A DNA stretch of 64,000 bases from Actinobacillus genomosp. 1 (GTDB taxonomy: Bacteria; Pseudomonadota; Gammaproteobacteria; Enterobacterales; Pasteurellaceae), in assembly GCF_029774175.1 (NCBI RefSeq), contig NZ_CP103834.1, positions 1,977,001 through 2,041,000 of the forward strand, in the 5' to 3' direction. Under the pieces are notes generated by a model, which was not told where the DNA came from, did no database searches, and was given only the letters and a program-made list of their open reading frames with translations. Made by a program: the position numbers and the translations under genes. This document shows positions 25,384 to 35,005 of this stretch, piece after piece; position 1 is the stretch's first letter, and each line of letters opens with the position of its first letter.

Positions 25384-28368
25384 ATGAAAACCGAATCCCA
25401 AATCGAACAAAATCTCATCAATAAACTTCGAGATTTGAAATACGTTTACCGCGAGGACATTCGCGATAAAAAAACGTTAGAAGATAATTTCCGTGAAAAA
25501 TTCGAAGCCTTGAATCGGGTGAAGCTGACCGATTCGGAGTTTGCGCGTTTGCGGGACGGTATTATCACTTCTGATGTTTTTGCGGCGGCGAAAACGTTGC
25601 GTGAGCGCAATACGTTTATGCGGGAAGACAGTACGCCGTTGCAGTATACCTTAGTGAATATTAAAGACTGGTGTAAAAACGATTTTGAAGTCATCAACCA
25701 ACTGCGTATCAATACAAATAACAGCTACCATCGTTATGATGTGATTCTGTTGATCAACGGCGTACCTGTAGTGCAAATCGAGCTGAAAACATTGCAAATT
25801 ACGCCGCGTAAGGCGATGGAACAAATTATTGAATATAAAAATGATGTCGGTAACGGCTATACCAATTCTTTGCTTTGTTTTATGCAGCTTTTTATCGTCA
25901 GCAATGAGCGAAACACCTACTATTTTTCCAATAATCATCAGCAGCATTTTAATTTTAATGCCAATGAAAATTTCTTGCCAATTTATCAGCTTGCCGATGA
26001 ATCCAATAAAAAAATTGTTCATTTACACAGCTTTGCCGAAGCCTTTTTAGAAAAATGTACTTTAGGTCGAATGATTAGCCGTTATATGGTGTTGGTAGCC
26101 AGTGAGCAAAAGCTACTTGTAATGCGTCCGTATCAGATTTATGCGGTAAAAGCCATAGTGGACTGTATTCATCAACATCGTGGTAACGGTTATATTTGGC
26201 ACACGACGGGCAGTGGTAAAACATTAACATCTTTTAAAGCCTCTACGTTGTTAAAGGATAATCCAGATATTGATAAATGTTTGTTTGTCGTAGATCGCAA
26301 GGATCTTGACCGCCAGACCCGTGAGGAATTTAATAAATTTCAGGAAGGGTGTGTAGAAGAAAATACCAATACGGAAACGTTGGTGCAACGTTTGCTTTCT
26401 GACGATTACAGCGATAAGGTTATTGTCACCACCATTCAGAAATTAGGGTTGGCATTAAACGGCAAGAACGGGCAAAAAACTAAGCAATCTTCTTATAAAG
26501 CACAGTTAGAATCTCTACGCAATAAACGGGTTGTGTTCATTTTTGACGAATGTCACCGTTCTCAATTCGGTGATAATCATAAGGCAATTCGAGAATTTTT
26601 CCCGAATGCACAATTATTCGGCTTCACCGGTACGCCGATTTTTGACGAAAATGCAACCTATAAAAAAATTGACGGAACGGAAGCAAGCTATAAAACGACG
26701 GAATCCGTATTTGAAAAGCAACTACACGCTTATACGATCACCAATGCCATTGATGACGAGAACGTGTTGAAATTCCATATAGACTATTTTAAACCTGAAG
26801 AAGGTAAAAGAGCGAAAGCAGGTGATAGCATTTCCCGTCAGGCTGTTGCGGAATCTATTTTGGAAAAGCACGATGTAGCAACAGATTCGCGTCGTTTTAA
26901 TGCCATTTTAGCCACATCTTCCATTGATAATGCTATTGAATATTACGAGCTGTTTAAAACGCTTCAACAGAATAAATTGGCGGAAAGTGATGATTATCAG
27001 CCGCTAAATATAGCCTGTGTATTTTCGCCACCTGCCGAAGGCAATAAAGATATTCAGCAAATTCAAGAAGATTTGCCACAGGAGCAACAAGACAATCAAG
27101 AAGCACCTGATGAAAAGAAAGCCGCGTTAAAAACCATTATTGCCGATTACAATCAACAATACGGCACGAATTTCAGCATCGGCGAATTTGACGGTTATTA
27201 TCAGGATGTACAACAACGAATAAAAGATCAGAAATATAATAATCAGGATTATCCGCATAAAAACAAAATCGATATTACGATTGTGGTGGATATGTTACTG
27301 ACGGGATTTGATTCTAAATATTTAAATACGCTGTATGTCGATAAAAACCTGAAACATCACGGACTGATTCAAGCCTTTTCACGCACTAATCGCGTACTAA
27401 ACGGTTCCAAGCCGTATGGTAATATTTTAGATTTTCGCGGACAGGAAGCGTCGGTAGATGAAGCCATTGCAATGTTCTCCGGTTCTGATAAGGAAAAGGC
27501 ACAGGAAATTTGGTTGGTGGATCCTGCCGAAATTGTCATTAACAAGCTCAAAAGTGCGGTCGAAAATTTAAATGATTTTATGCAATCACAAGGTTTAAGT
27601 TGTGAAGCGCATGAAGTGCCTAACTTAAAAGGCGATTCAGCACGGAGTGCATTTATCAACTATTTCAAAGAAGTGCAACGTTTCAAAACCCAACTCGGGC
27701 AATATACGGATTTAACCGAAGCACAAAAAGAAACCATTGAAGCCGTAATGCCGGAAGACGAACAGCGGGCATTTAAAGGGGCTTATTTGGATTTGGCGGT
27801 TCGTTTAAAAGCGCAGCAAGAGGATAATAAACTTTCCCAACAATTACCGTCAGAAGTAGAACAGTTGGACTTTGAGTTTGTTTTATTTGCCTCCGCTTTG
27901 ATTGATTACGACTACATCATGCGTTTAATCGCCCGTAGTACGCAGAAAACGAAAAAACAGCAGATGACACGTGATCAATTGGTGAATTTAGTGTCATCCA
28001 GTGCCAACCTGATAGACGAACGCGATGACATTATTCGCTATATTGACAACCTGCAAGCGGGCGTACCGTTAAGCGAGCAAGAAGTGCGGGACGGTTACCG
28101 CCGATTCCGATCTGCAAAATTGGACGAAAATTTGACCGCTTGCGCAGTGAAGCACGGCATTGAGCAGGCATCTTTACAAGCCTTTATCGACCGTATCTTG
28201 AATCGAATGATTTTTGACGGCGAACAGCTCAGTGATTTATTGGCACCGCTCAATTTAAAATGGCGCGAACGTACGCAAAAAGAATTAGCGTTAATGGAAG
28301 ATTTGGTTCCGCTACTGAAAAAAATGGCGGAAGGACGCGAAATTTCAGGGTTGAATGCATATGAGTAA
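25384..28368 (+). CDS. hsdR: Type I restriction enzyme, R subunit (HsdR)
   Basis: A 994-residue motor and nuclease subunit. The nuclease site is visible as RYDVILLINGVPVVQIELK (Asp and ELK near residues 120-139). The helicase part has Walker A IWHTTGSGKTLTS near 277, FIFDECHRSQFGD (DEAD-type box), GFTGTPIF (motif III) and the motif VI region IQAFSRTNRV. It cleaves DNA that lacks the HsdM mark. First gene of a six-gene operon and 52 bp after the ABC permease. A Hin-type uptake sequence lies inside it at 27552-27560. Confidence 0.93.
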   Translation: MKTESQIEQNLINKLRDLKYVYREDIRDKKTLEDNFREKFEALNRVKLTDSEFARLRDGIITSDVFAAAKTLRERNTFMREDSTPLQYTLVNIKDWCKNDFEVINQLRINTNNSYHRYDVILLINGVPVVQIELKTLQITPRKAMEQIIEYKNDVGNGYTNSLLCFMQLFIVSNERNTYYFSNNHQQHFNFNANENFLPIYQLADESNKKIVHLHSFAEAFLEKCTLGRMISRYMVLVASEQKLLVMRPYQIYAVKAIVDCIHQHRGNGYIWHTTGSGKTLTSFKASTLLKDNPDIDKCLFVVDRKDLDRQTREEFNKFQEGCVEENTNTETLVQRLLSDDYSDKVIVTTIQKLGLALNGKNGQKTKQSSYKAQLESLRNKRVVFIFDECHRSQFGDNHKAIREFFPNAQLFGFTGTPIFDENATYKKIDGTEASYKTTESVFEKQLHAYTITNAIDDENVLKFHIDYFKPEEGKRAKAGDSISRQAVAESILEKHDVATDSRRFNAILATSSIDNAIEYYELFKTLQQNKLAESDDYQPLNIACVFSPPAEGNKDIQQIQEDLPQEQQDNQEAPDEKKAALKTIIADYNQQYGTNFSIGEFDGYYQDVQQRIKDQKYNNQDYPHKNKIDITIVVDMLLTGFDSKYLNTLYVDKNLKHHGLIQAFSRTNRVLNGSKPYGNILDFRGQEASVDEAIAMFSGSDKEKAQEIWLVDPAEIVINKLKSAVENLNDFMQSQGLSCEAHEVPNLKGDSARSAFINYFKEVQRFKTQLGQYTDLTEAQKETIEAVMPEDEQRAFKGAYLDLAVRLKAQQEDNKLSQQLPSEVEQLDFEFVLFASALIDYDYIMRLIARSTQKTKKQQMTRDQLVNLVSSSANLIDERDDIIRYIDNLQAGVPLSEQEVRDGYRRFRSAKLDENLTACAVKHGIEQASLQAFIDRILNRMIFDGEQLSDLLAPLNLKWRERTQKELALMEDLVPLLKKMAEGREISGLNAYE

Positions 28369-28386
28369 GAACCTAAGGACTCATCA

Positions 28387-28827
28387 ATGATTGATTTAAC
28401 ACAACAAGAAGCCGATGCTTTATTAACATTGAAAAAATATTATTTTGAAACGGATATTCTCCAATTCCCTGATTTAGGTGGAACTTTAAGATTAGTTTTA
28501 CATTCGTTGGATAAACGGGAAGAATTTAATTTGGATATAACCCGAGGGAAAATCTCTTTAGCGAAAAATACCTTCCAAACCAGAGCGAGAAAAGCCATTG
28601 TTTTGGTTAGATTAGATATTTTAGGTCCTCCACATCGTAATCCTGATGGAGAAGAAGTGGAATGTCCGCATATTCATTTATATCGGGAAGGGTTCGGCGA
28701 CAAATGGGCGTATCCGTTGCCTAATGAGTTAAAAGGTATTGGAGATATGTATGAATTATTAGACAAATTTATGGATTATTGCCATATTATCGGCAAGCCG
28801 ACGATTGAAAGAGGGTTATTCACGTGA
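28387..28827 (+). CDS. Unknown protein within the type I restriction operon (DUF6978-like)
   Basis: A 146-residue soluble protein, acidic at the N terminus (TQQEADALLTLKKYYFETDI). It contains FNLDITRGKISLAKNTFQTRARKAIVLVRLDI and, near residues 76-100, HRNPDGEEVECPHIHLYREGF. The last is a striking His/Glu/Cys/His cluster that could bind a metal or form an active site. I recall similar proteins beside DUF1828 genes under the name DUF6978, without known function. Its stop overlaps the next start by 4 bp, so the pair is co-translated. Confidence 0.6.
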   Translation: MIDLTQQEADALLTLKKYYFETDILQFPDLGGTLRLVLHSLDKREEFNLDITRGKISLAKNTFQTRARKAIVLVRLDILGPPHRNPDGEEVECPHIHLYREGFGDKWAYPLPNELKGIGDMYELLDKFMDYCHIIGKPTIERGLFT

Positions 28828-29591
28828 TAAATGAAATTCAAAGATTGATTGATCAATATACCCTTTGGTTAAAAGACAAAACGGTATTACGTGAAATTAA
28901 CGAAGACTGGATCGAAATAACAACGCCGCATTTAGATCGTCACAACGATTGTTTGCAATTTTATATCCGTAAAGAAAATAACGGCTATGTATTAAGTGAT
29001 GACGGCTATATTATTAACGATCTTATCAGCTCAGGTTGTGCATTGGACACCCCTAAGCGAAGAGAACTACTAAAAACAACATTGGCAGGTTTTGGTGTAC
29101 AACTCAACGGCGACGAATTATTACTAAAAGCGACACCTGACAATTTTTCCCTCAAGAAACATAATTTTTTACAGGCAATGTTGGCGGTAAACGATCTTTT
29201 CTTTTTGGCGTCGCCTTACGTTTCCAGTCTGTTTTATGAAGATGTCACACAATGGCTTGATTTGGCGGATATTCGTTATACGCCGAAAGTGAAATTTACA
29301 GGCAAAAGCGGTTATGACCATATGTTTGATTTTATTGTGCCGAAATCCCGCAAACAGCCGGAACGCATTATTCAAGCCATCAATAGTCCGAAAAAAGATG
29401 CTGCCGAAGCGATGGTGTTTAAATGGTTGGATACCAAAGACGTGAGACCAGCCGAGGCGCAACTGTTTGCTTTTTTAAATGACAGTGCGAATGATGTATC
29501 GCATTCTGTGATTGATGCTTTTAAGAATTATGATTTAACCCCTGTGCTGTGGTCACAGCGTGAAGAAGTTCGAGAGTTATTAGTAGCTTAA
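28824..29591 (+). CDS. DUF1828/DUF1829 domain protein within the type I restriction operon
   Basis: A 255-residue soluble protein. The N-terminal half (about 1-110; ITTPHLDRHNDCLQFYIRKENNGYVLSDDGYIINDLISSG) matches my memory of DUF1828. The C-terminal half (about 150-250; IRYTPKVKFTGKSGYDHMFDFIVPKS, AMVFKWLDTKDVRP) matches DUF1829. This two-domain family is common near mobile and defence genes but has no assigned role. It lies immediately upstream of hsdS (1-bp gap) and downstream of the 146-residue gene. Confidence 0.65.
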   Translation: MINEIQRLIDQYTLWLKDKTVLREINEDWIEITTPHLDRHNDCLQFYIRKENNGYVLSDDGYIINDLISSGCALDTPKRRELLKTTLAGFGVQLNGDELLLKATPDNFSLKKHNFLQAMLAVNDLFFLASPYVSSLFYEDVTQWLDLADIRYTPKVKFTGKSGYDHMFDFIVPKSRKQPERIIQAINSPKKDAAEAMVFKWLDTKDVRPAEAQLFAFLNDSANDVSHSVIDAFKNYDLTPVLWSQREEVRELLVA

Positions 29592-29592
29592 T

Positions 29593-30855
29593 ATGAAAAA
29601 TAAAGTAAATGTGCCTGAGTTGAGGTTTCCTGAGTTTCAAGGGGATTGGGAAATAAAATCATTAAGTTCTATAGGTTTATTTATTCGAGGTATAACGTAT
29701 TCATCAGATGATGTTTGCCAAAAAGGATTGTTGGTTTTACGTTCTAGTAATATACAAAATGAGACTTTGATATTAGATAAAGATTTGGTTTTTATTAACA
29801 AAGAAGTTCCCTCAGATTTACTTGTAAAGAAAGGGGATGTTGTAATCTGTATGTCTAATGGTAGTAAGATTTTGGTAGGAAAAAATGCAGAATACAAAGG
29901 GGACTATCCAGATCTTTTTACTATTGGTGCGTTTTGTTCAATTTTTAGAACAAAATCTGAATATGCAAGGCTGATTTTCAAAACAGAAAATTATAAAAAC
30001 TTTGTAGAAATGTCTATAAGCGGTGGAAATATAAATAATCTAAGACATTCTGCTCTAGAAAAATTTTATTTTCCTATACCTTTAAATACATTAGAACAAC
30101 AAAAAATCGCCGATTGTCTTTCTTCTCTTGATGATTTAATCACAGCACAAACGGAAAAAATCACCACGTTACAAACCTATAAAAAAGGCTTAATGCAACA
30201 GCTTTTTCCGCAAGAAAGGGAAAGTGTGCCGAAGTTGAGGTTTAGGGAGTTTGAGGGAGATGGAGAGTGGGAGAAAAAAATACTTAGTCAGATTGCAACT
30301 ATAAATCCATCTAAAGAAAAATTTGATGATGATATGCTAGTTAGTTTCGTACCAATGGCTTCCGTATCAGAAAATGGATATTTGGAAAATTATAAAGTTA
30401 AAACTTTCCAAGAAGTCAAAAAAGGATTCACATATTTCCAGAATGAAGACATTATTTTTTCCAAAATTACACCTTGTTTTGAAAATGGTAAAGCAGCTCT
30501 TCTTTACGGATTAAAAAATGGAGTTGGATTTGGTAGTACGGAATTTCATGTAATTCGTATGAATAAAAATATTTGTTCTCCAAATTTTTTATTTTCCTAT
30601 TTGTATAGTGAAAAGTTAATACGAGATGGAAAATTATCTATGACGGGTTCAGCAGGACAACAGCGTGTACCTGTGAAATTTTTTGAGGATTATCAAGTGA
30701 ATTTACCATCTCTTAAAGAACAACAAAAAATTGCCGATTGCATATCTTCTCTAGATGAACAAATTGCAAAAAATAATGAAAAATTGACCGCTCTTTTAGC
30801 GCATAAGAAAGGATTAATGCAGAAATTATTTCCTGCCGTTGATGAGGCAAATTAA
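29593..30855 (+). CDS. hsdS: Type I restriction enzyme, specificity subunit (HsdS)
   Basis: A 420-residue DNA-recognition subunit with two target-recognition domains, beginning VPELRFPEFQGDWE and (residue ~213) VPKLRFREFEGDGEWE. Each is followed by a spacer helix of the EQQKIADCLSSLDDLI / EQQKIADCISSLDEQI type and a YKKGLMQQLFP / HKKGLMQKLFP tail. The two halves are paralogous in their conserved parts and different in the TRDs, as expected for a bipartite recognition site. The TRDs are AT-rich, suggesting exchange by recombination. prrC-like gene starts right at its stop. Confidence 0.92.
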   Translation: MKNKVNVPELRFPEFQGDWEIKSLSSIGLFIRGITYSSDDVCQKGLLVLRSSNIQNETLILDKDLVFINKEVPSDLLVKKGDVVICMSNGSKILVGKNAEYKGDYPDLFTIGAFCSIFRTKSEYARLIFKTENYKNFVEMSISGGNINNLRHSALEKFYFPIPLNTLEQQKIADCLSSLDDLITAQTEKITTLQTYKKGLMQQLFPQERESVPKLRFREFEGDGEWEKKILSQIATINPSKEKFDDDMLVSFVPMASVSENGYLENYKVKTFQEVKKGFTYFQNEDIIFSKITPCFENGKAALLYGLKNGVGFGSTEFHVIRMNKNICSPNFLFSYLYSEKLIRDGKLSMTGSAGQQRVPVKFFEDYQVNLPSLKEQQKIADCISSLDEQIAKNNEKLTALLAHKKGLMQKLFPAVDEAN

Positions 30856-31983
30856 ATGAGTAATGAATTGGCTTTTTCCGATTTACATCAGGTTGCACAG
30901 CATTTACGTGAAAAATTAGAAGAGAAAAAATACATTGTGTTGTTTGCCTATAACGGCACAGGGAAAACTCGGTTATCCATGGCGTTTAAAAATCTCGGGC
31001 GTCACGGTGATGAGCGTGACACCTTGTATTTCAATGCGTTTACCGAGGATCTGTTTTCTTGGAATAACGATTTAGAGCGGGATGAAAAGCGGGTGTTGTG
31101 CATTAATCAGAATTCCCGTTTTTTTGATGGATTATGGGAACTGGAAATGGAAAACCGCATTCGTCCGCTATTGCAACGTTATGCGGATTTTGATTTTCAG
31201 ATCAACACGGTGGACTGGACGATTCACTTCTCTCGGGATAATCCAACCGAGGAGGGGACTGAACGGTTTGAAGATATTAAAATTTCGCGCGGTGAGGAGA
31301 ATATCTTTATTTGGTGCTTTTTCCTTGCCGTCGCACAACTGGCAATTGATCAAGAAGACGGCTCGCCTTATCAATGGGTAAAATATATTTATGTAGATGA
31401 TCCGATTTCCTCTTTAGATGATAATAATGTCATTGCCGTTGCCGGTCATTTGGCACAATTGCTGAAAAACCAAACGGGAAAAATAAAAACGGTCATTTCT
31501 TCGCATCATGCCTTATTTTTTAATGTAGTTTGGAATGAATTAAACGAAAAGAAAAAGCACTTACAGCCCTATTTTCTCAGTTGCAATAAAAGCACGCAAA
31601 ATTATGTGTTACGTTATACTGGAGATACCCCATTTTTCCATCATGTTGCCTTGCTGAAACAACTGTATGAAGCGGCTGAAACGGGCAAGTTGTTTACCTA
31701 TCATTTCAATATATTGAGAAGTATTTTAGAAAAAACCGCAACTTTCCACGGCTTTAAGAATTTTTCCGCCTGTATTCAACAGCAAGACGACGACCCTGAC
31801 GGCGTGGTTTATGCCCGAATAGTGAATGTGCTCAGTCATGGCAACTATTCATTGTATGAACCGCAGGAAATGTTGGAAGAAAACAAACAGTATTTCAAGC
31901 AGATACTGACGAATTTTATGCGCAATTATCGGTTTAACCCAGAATTGTTTTCGACAGAAAATGAGAAATCGAATATAAAGTGA
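30856..31983 (+). CDS. prrC: PrrC-like anticodon nuclease
   Basis: A 375-residue ABC-type ATPase fused to a tRNA-cutting domain. Walker A is FAYNGTGKTRLS (residues 30-41). The signature-like ISRGEENIF, Walker B YIYVDDPISSLDD and H-loop VISSHHALFF follow. The C-terminal domain has Arg288-x3-Glu292 (ILRSILEKTATFHG) and His328 (NVLSHGNYS), the same spacing pattern as the Arg320/Glu324/His356 triad of E. coli PrrC. In that system the nuclease is held silent by the type I enzyme and cuts tRNA-Lys when a phage blocks restriction. Its place between hsdS and hsdM matches. Confidence 0.85.
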   Translation: MSNELAFSDLHQVAQHLREKLEEKKYIVLFAYNGTGKTRLSMAFKNLGRHGDERDTLYFNAFTEDLFSWNNDLERDEKRVLCINQNSRFFDGLWELEMENRIRPLLQRYADFDFQINTVDWTIHFSRDNPTEEGTERFEDIKISRGEENIFIWCFFLAVAQLAIDQEDGSPYQWVKYIYVDDPISSLDDNNVIAVAGHLAQLLKNQTGKIKTVISSHHALFFNVVWNELNEKKKHLQPYFLSCNKSTQNYVLRYTGDTPFFHHVALLKQLYEAAETGKLFTYHFNILRSILEKTATFHGFKNFSACIQQQDDDPDGVVYARIVNVLSHGNYSLYEPQEMLEENKQYFKQILTNFMRNYRFNPELFSTENEKSNIK

Positions 31984-32143
31984 TTATTTAAAAATAGAAA
32001 CGATAAATCTATTGAGTTTCGATCATTTTCGTGGCGTCACGAAGATAGTGGGTATTTACACAGTGAATGCTAACTTTTAAATAAACGATAGCTTAAAATT
32101 AAGGCATTCCCTATTTTAAGTTCCTTAACAAAACGGTAAAAAA
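31984..32143 (+). other. Gap between prrC-like gene and hsdM
   Basis: 160 bp, AT-rich, the only sizeable gap inside the restriction operon. It could carry a separate hsdM promoter; I see no clear -35/-10 pair and no terminator. A palindromic stretch CGTGGCGTCACG is at about 32029. Confidence 0.35.
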
Positions 32144-33751
32144 ATGACTGAACAACAACTCAACCAACTTGGCGATACGCTTTGGAAAATTGCCGATAAA
32201 CTGCGCGGGGCAATGAATGCCGACGATTTCCGCGACTATATGCTCTCATTCCTATTTTTGCGTTATCTCTCCGATAATTATGAAGCCGCAGCACAAAAAG
32301 AGCTGGGAGCCGATTATCCAAAAACAGAAGCGGAAGATAAACGCACACCGCTTTCTGTTTGGTATGCTGAAAACGCAGAGGATATAGAAGCATTTGAAAA
32401 GCAAATGCGGCGTAAAGTCCATTATGTCATTCAGCCGTCGTATTTATGGAGCCATATTGCGGAGCTTGCCCGCACGCAAGATAAGGAATTGCTTGAAACG
32501 TTGGAAAGTGGATTTAAATATATTGAAAACGAATCTTTTGACAGTACATTCCAAGGGCTTTTTTCTGAAATTAATCTGAATTCAGAAAAACTGGGGAAAA
32601 ATTATTTGGATCGAAATGCAAAATTATGCGGCATTATCAGCAAAATTGCCGAAGGCATTGCAAAATTTTCAACTAACAGCGATATTTTAGGTGATGCTTA
32701 TGAATATTTAATCGGACAATTTGCCGCAGGTTCGGGCAAAAAAGCGGGCGAATTTTATACACCACAACCGATTTCCACTATTTTGTCGGAGATTGTGACC
32801 TTAGACGGGCAAGATCCGGCAAGCGGCAAAAAGAAAAAGCTGGAGAAAGTGCTGGATTTTGCTTGCGGCTCAGGTTCGCTGTTACTTAATGTGCGTAAAC
32901 AGCTCGGCACACACGGTATCGGCAAAATCTACGGACAAGAGAAAAACATCACCACTTACAACTTAGCCCGTATGAATATGCTGTTACACGGCGTGAAAGA
33001 TTCCGAATTTGAAATCCATCACGGCGATTCATTATTAAACGATTGGGATATTTTGAAAGAAAAGAATCCTGCCAAGAAATTAGAATTCGAAGCGATTGTC
33101 GCTAATCCACCTTTTAGTTATCGCTGGGAGCCGACGGAAACACTGGCGGAAGATTTTCGTTTTAAAAACTACGGCTTGGCACCGAAGTCAGCCGCAGATT
33201 TCGCTTTTTTATTGCACGGTTTCCATTTTTTAAGCGATCAAGGCACTATGGCAATTATTCTGCCGCACGGCGTGCTATTCCGTGGCGGCGCGGAAGAGCG
33301 TATTCGTACAAAGCTGTTGGAAGACGGTAATATTGATACGGTAATCGGGCTTCCCGCTAATTTATTCTTTTCAACAGGCATTCCCGTGTGCATTTTAGTG
33401 CTGAAAAAATGCAAAAAGCCTGACGATGTATTATTTATCAATGCAGCGGAATATTTTGAAAAAGGAAAGCGACAAAATCGTTTAACTCAAGAACATATTG
33501 ATAAGATCGTCGATACGTATCAATTTCGTAAGGAAGAAGAGCGATACTCCCGCTGTGTCTCAATGGAAGAAATTGAGAAAAACGACTATAACTTGAATAT
33601 TTCAAGATACGTCAGTACAGCGAAACCAGAAGAGAAAATTGATTTGCTTAAAGTGAATCAGGAATTGATTGAGCTAGAAAAACAAATTGAACAGGCAACA
33701 GAAAAACACAATCAGTTCTTGAAAGAACTTGGGTTGCCATTGCTTCTTTGA
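32144..33751 (+). CDS. hsdM: Type I restriction enzyme, M subunit (HsdM), adenine methyltransferase
   Basis: A 535-residue N6-adenine methyltransferase. N-terminal helical domain (LWKIADKLRGAMNADDFRDYMLSFLFLRYLSD), then GEFYTPQPISTILSEIV near 205, SAM-binding motif I VLDFACGSGSLLLNV near 239, and catalytic motif IV AIVANPPFS near 320. Together with HsdS it modifies and protects host DNA. It ends only 10 bp before the ACP gene of the second pigment block and no terminator lies between them. Confidence 0.94.
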   Translation: MTEQQLNQLGDTLWKIADKLRGAMNADDFRDYMLSFLFLRYLSDNYEAAAQKELGADYPKTEAEDKRTPLSVWYAENAEDIEAFEKQMRRKVHYVIQPSYLWSHIAELARTQDKELLETLESGFKYIENESFDSTFQGLFSEINLNSEKLGKNYLDRNAKLCGIISKIAEGIAKFSTNSDILGDAYEYLIGQFAAGSGKKAGEFYTPQPISTILSEIVTLDGQDPASGKKKKLEKVLDFACGSGSLLLNVRKQLGTHGIGKIYGQEKNITTYNLARMNMLLHGVKDSEFEIHHGDSLLNDWDILKEKNPAKKLEFEAIVANPPFSYRWEPTETLAEDFRFKNYGLAPKSAADFAFLLHGFHFLSDQGTMAIILPHGVLFRGGAEERIRTKLLEDGNIDTVIGLPANLFFSTGIPVCILVLKKCKKPDDVLFINAAEYFEKGKRQNRLTQEHIDKIVDTYQFRKEEERYSRCVSMEEIEKNDYNLNISRYVSTAKPEEKIDLLKVNQELIELEKQIEQATEKHNQFLKELGLPLLL

Positions 33752-33761
33752 TGAGAAAAAT

Positions 33762-34046
33762 ATGAAATATACATTTACCTTAGAACCTAATTTACTCGAA
33801 TTAGAACTGAAAAAATTAATCGTAAACGAATCCGAAAAAGACGAGTTTGAACCGCAAGATATTGCGGATAACGAGCCACTTTTTGGTGAGCAAAGTCGTA
33901 TCCAGTTAGATTCGCTCGATGCTTTGCAAATCGCAGTGGTGTTGCAAGCGCATTTTAAAGTTCGTTTACAGGGCGATAGAATGGTGCGTAAGCATATGAT
34001 GAATGTTGCCGATTTAGCTAAATTTATTCGGGATTCGCATCAATAA
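33762..34046 (+). CDS. Acyl carrier protein of the pigment cluster
   Basis: A 94-residue ACP. The phosphopantetheine serine is in RIQLDSLDALQIAVVLQAHF. The N-terminal 30 residues (YTFTLEPNLLELELKKLIVNESEKDEF) are longer than usual for an ACP. An in-frame TTG at 33729 lies inside hsdM and would add an unrelated tail; the ATG at 33762 follows GAGAAAAAT. The next gene overlaps its last base. DarC, the ACP of dialkylresorcinol pathways, is one possible role. Confidence 0.78.
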   Translation: MKYTFTLEPNLLELELKKLIVNESEKDEFEPQDIADNEPLFGEQSRIQLDSLDALQIAVVLQAHFKVRLQGDRMVRKHMMNVADLAKFIRDSHQ

Positions 34047-35005
34047 TGGCGGTTTATATCAATGCAAGCGGTCGAATTTCTGCAAAAAATTGCAAAAATC
34101 GAACCGCACTACAATTAGGGCAATCGATTGAATTGCCCTATTTTTCGGCTTTTGATTCTGCATTATTAAGCTTGCCGGCACTTTATGCATTACTTGAACA
34201 TCAATTAGAGCAATGTCTTTCAAGTGCAGGCTGGGCAATCTCTGAATTAGCTGAAATACCAATTTTACTAGGTTCAACAGCCTATACGATTGCTGATTGC
34301 GAATATCGCTTTGCTACTCATCAAGCGTTAGCCAGTGAACCGAACATCACGATAATTGGTGATTATCTCCAACAAAAATATGGAGCAAAAGTCTTTAACT
34401 TTGCTACCTCTTGCACCTCTTCTGCGCAGGCGATTGGTTATGCGGCAAAAATGATTGAACAAGGCAAATGCCAGAAAGTGCTGGTATTAGGTTTTGAAAT
34501 GTTTAATCGTTTAACCTTTGAGCATTTTCAGTCGATGGGTTTGCTGGCACAAAGTGCAGTGGAAAAAGGCATTATTTTAGGCGAAGGTATTGGCTGTGTG
34601 GCTTTGAGCAATCAGGAGTCCGACTGCCGAATTTTAGCTGTTGCAAGCCTGACTGATCATTTCAGCTTAACCAATAATAGCGAGCAAAGTTTAGTACGCT
34701 TAATTGACAAAGTGTTACAAAAATCCGAGCGCTTGCCAGCAGAAATCAATGCCATTAAACCACATTTTGTCGGAGGAGACTTTGATGAAATTGAGCAAGC
34801 GATTTTGCAAAAAATTGTGCCGAATCGACCGTACTTCCTCCCCAAAAAAGAGCTGGGGCATACGCTAGGCGCAAGTGGCGCATTGGAAACTGCATGGCTG
34901 TTAGAACAGTTGCAAAAAAATACTGAAAATAGACCGCTTACCGTGTTGAATTATTTCCTTGGTTTTGGTGGCAGTAACATTGGGTGGATATTGCAATGGA
35001 AGTAA
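34046..35005 (+). CDS. Short beta-ketoacyl-ACP synthase
   Basis: A 319-residue KS, about 90 residues shorter than the FabF norm. It keeps the cysteine (Cys123 in NFATSCTSSAQAIGYAAKM), a candidate first histidine in IKPHFVGGDFDEIEQ that aligns with the HGTGT region though the glycines and threonines are lost, and the second histidine in KKELGHTLGASGALETA. FLGFGGSNIGWIL closes the protein. It may be a specialised initiation or chain-transfer KS. It overlaps the next gene by 10 bp. Confidence 0.72.
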   Translation: MAVYINASGRISAKNCKNRTALQLGQSIELPYFSAFDSALLSLPALYALLEHQLEQCLSSAGWAISELAEIPILLGSTAYTIADCEYRFATHQALASEPNITIIGDYLQQKYGAKVFNFATSCTSSAQAIGYAAKMIEQGKCQKVLVLGFEMFNRLTFEHFQSMGLLAQSAVEKGIILGEGIGCVALSNQESDCRILAVASLTDHFSLTNNSEQSLVRLIDKVLQKSERLPAEINAIKPHFVGGDFDEIEQAILQKIVPNRPYFLPKKELGHTLGASGALETAWLLEQLQKNTENRPLTVLNYFLGFGGSNIGWILQWK

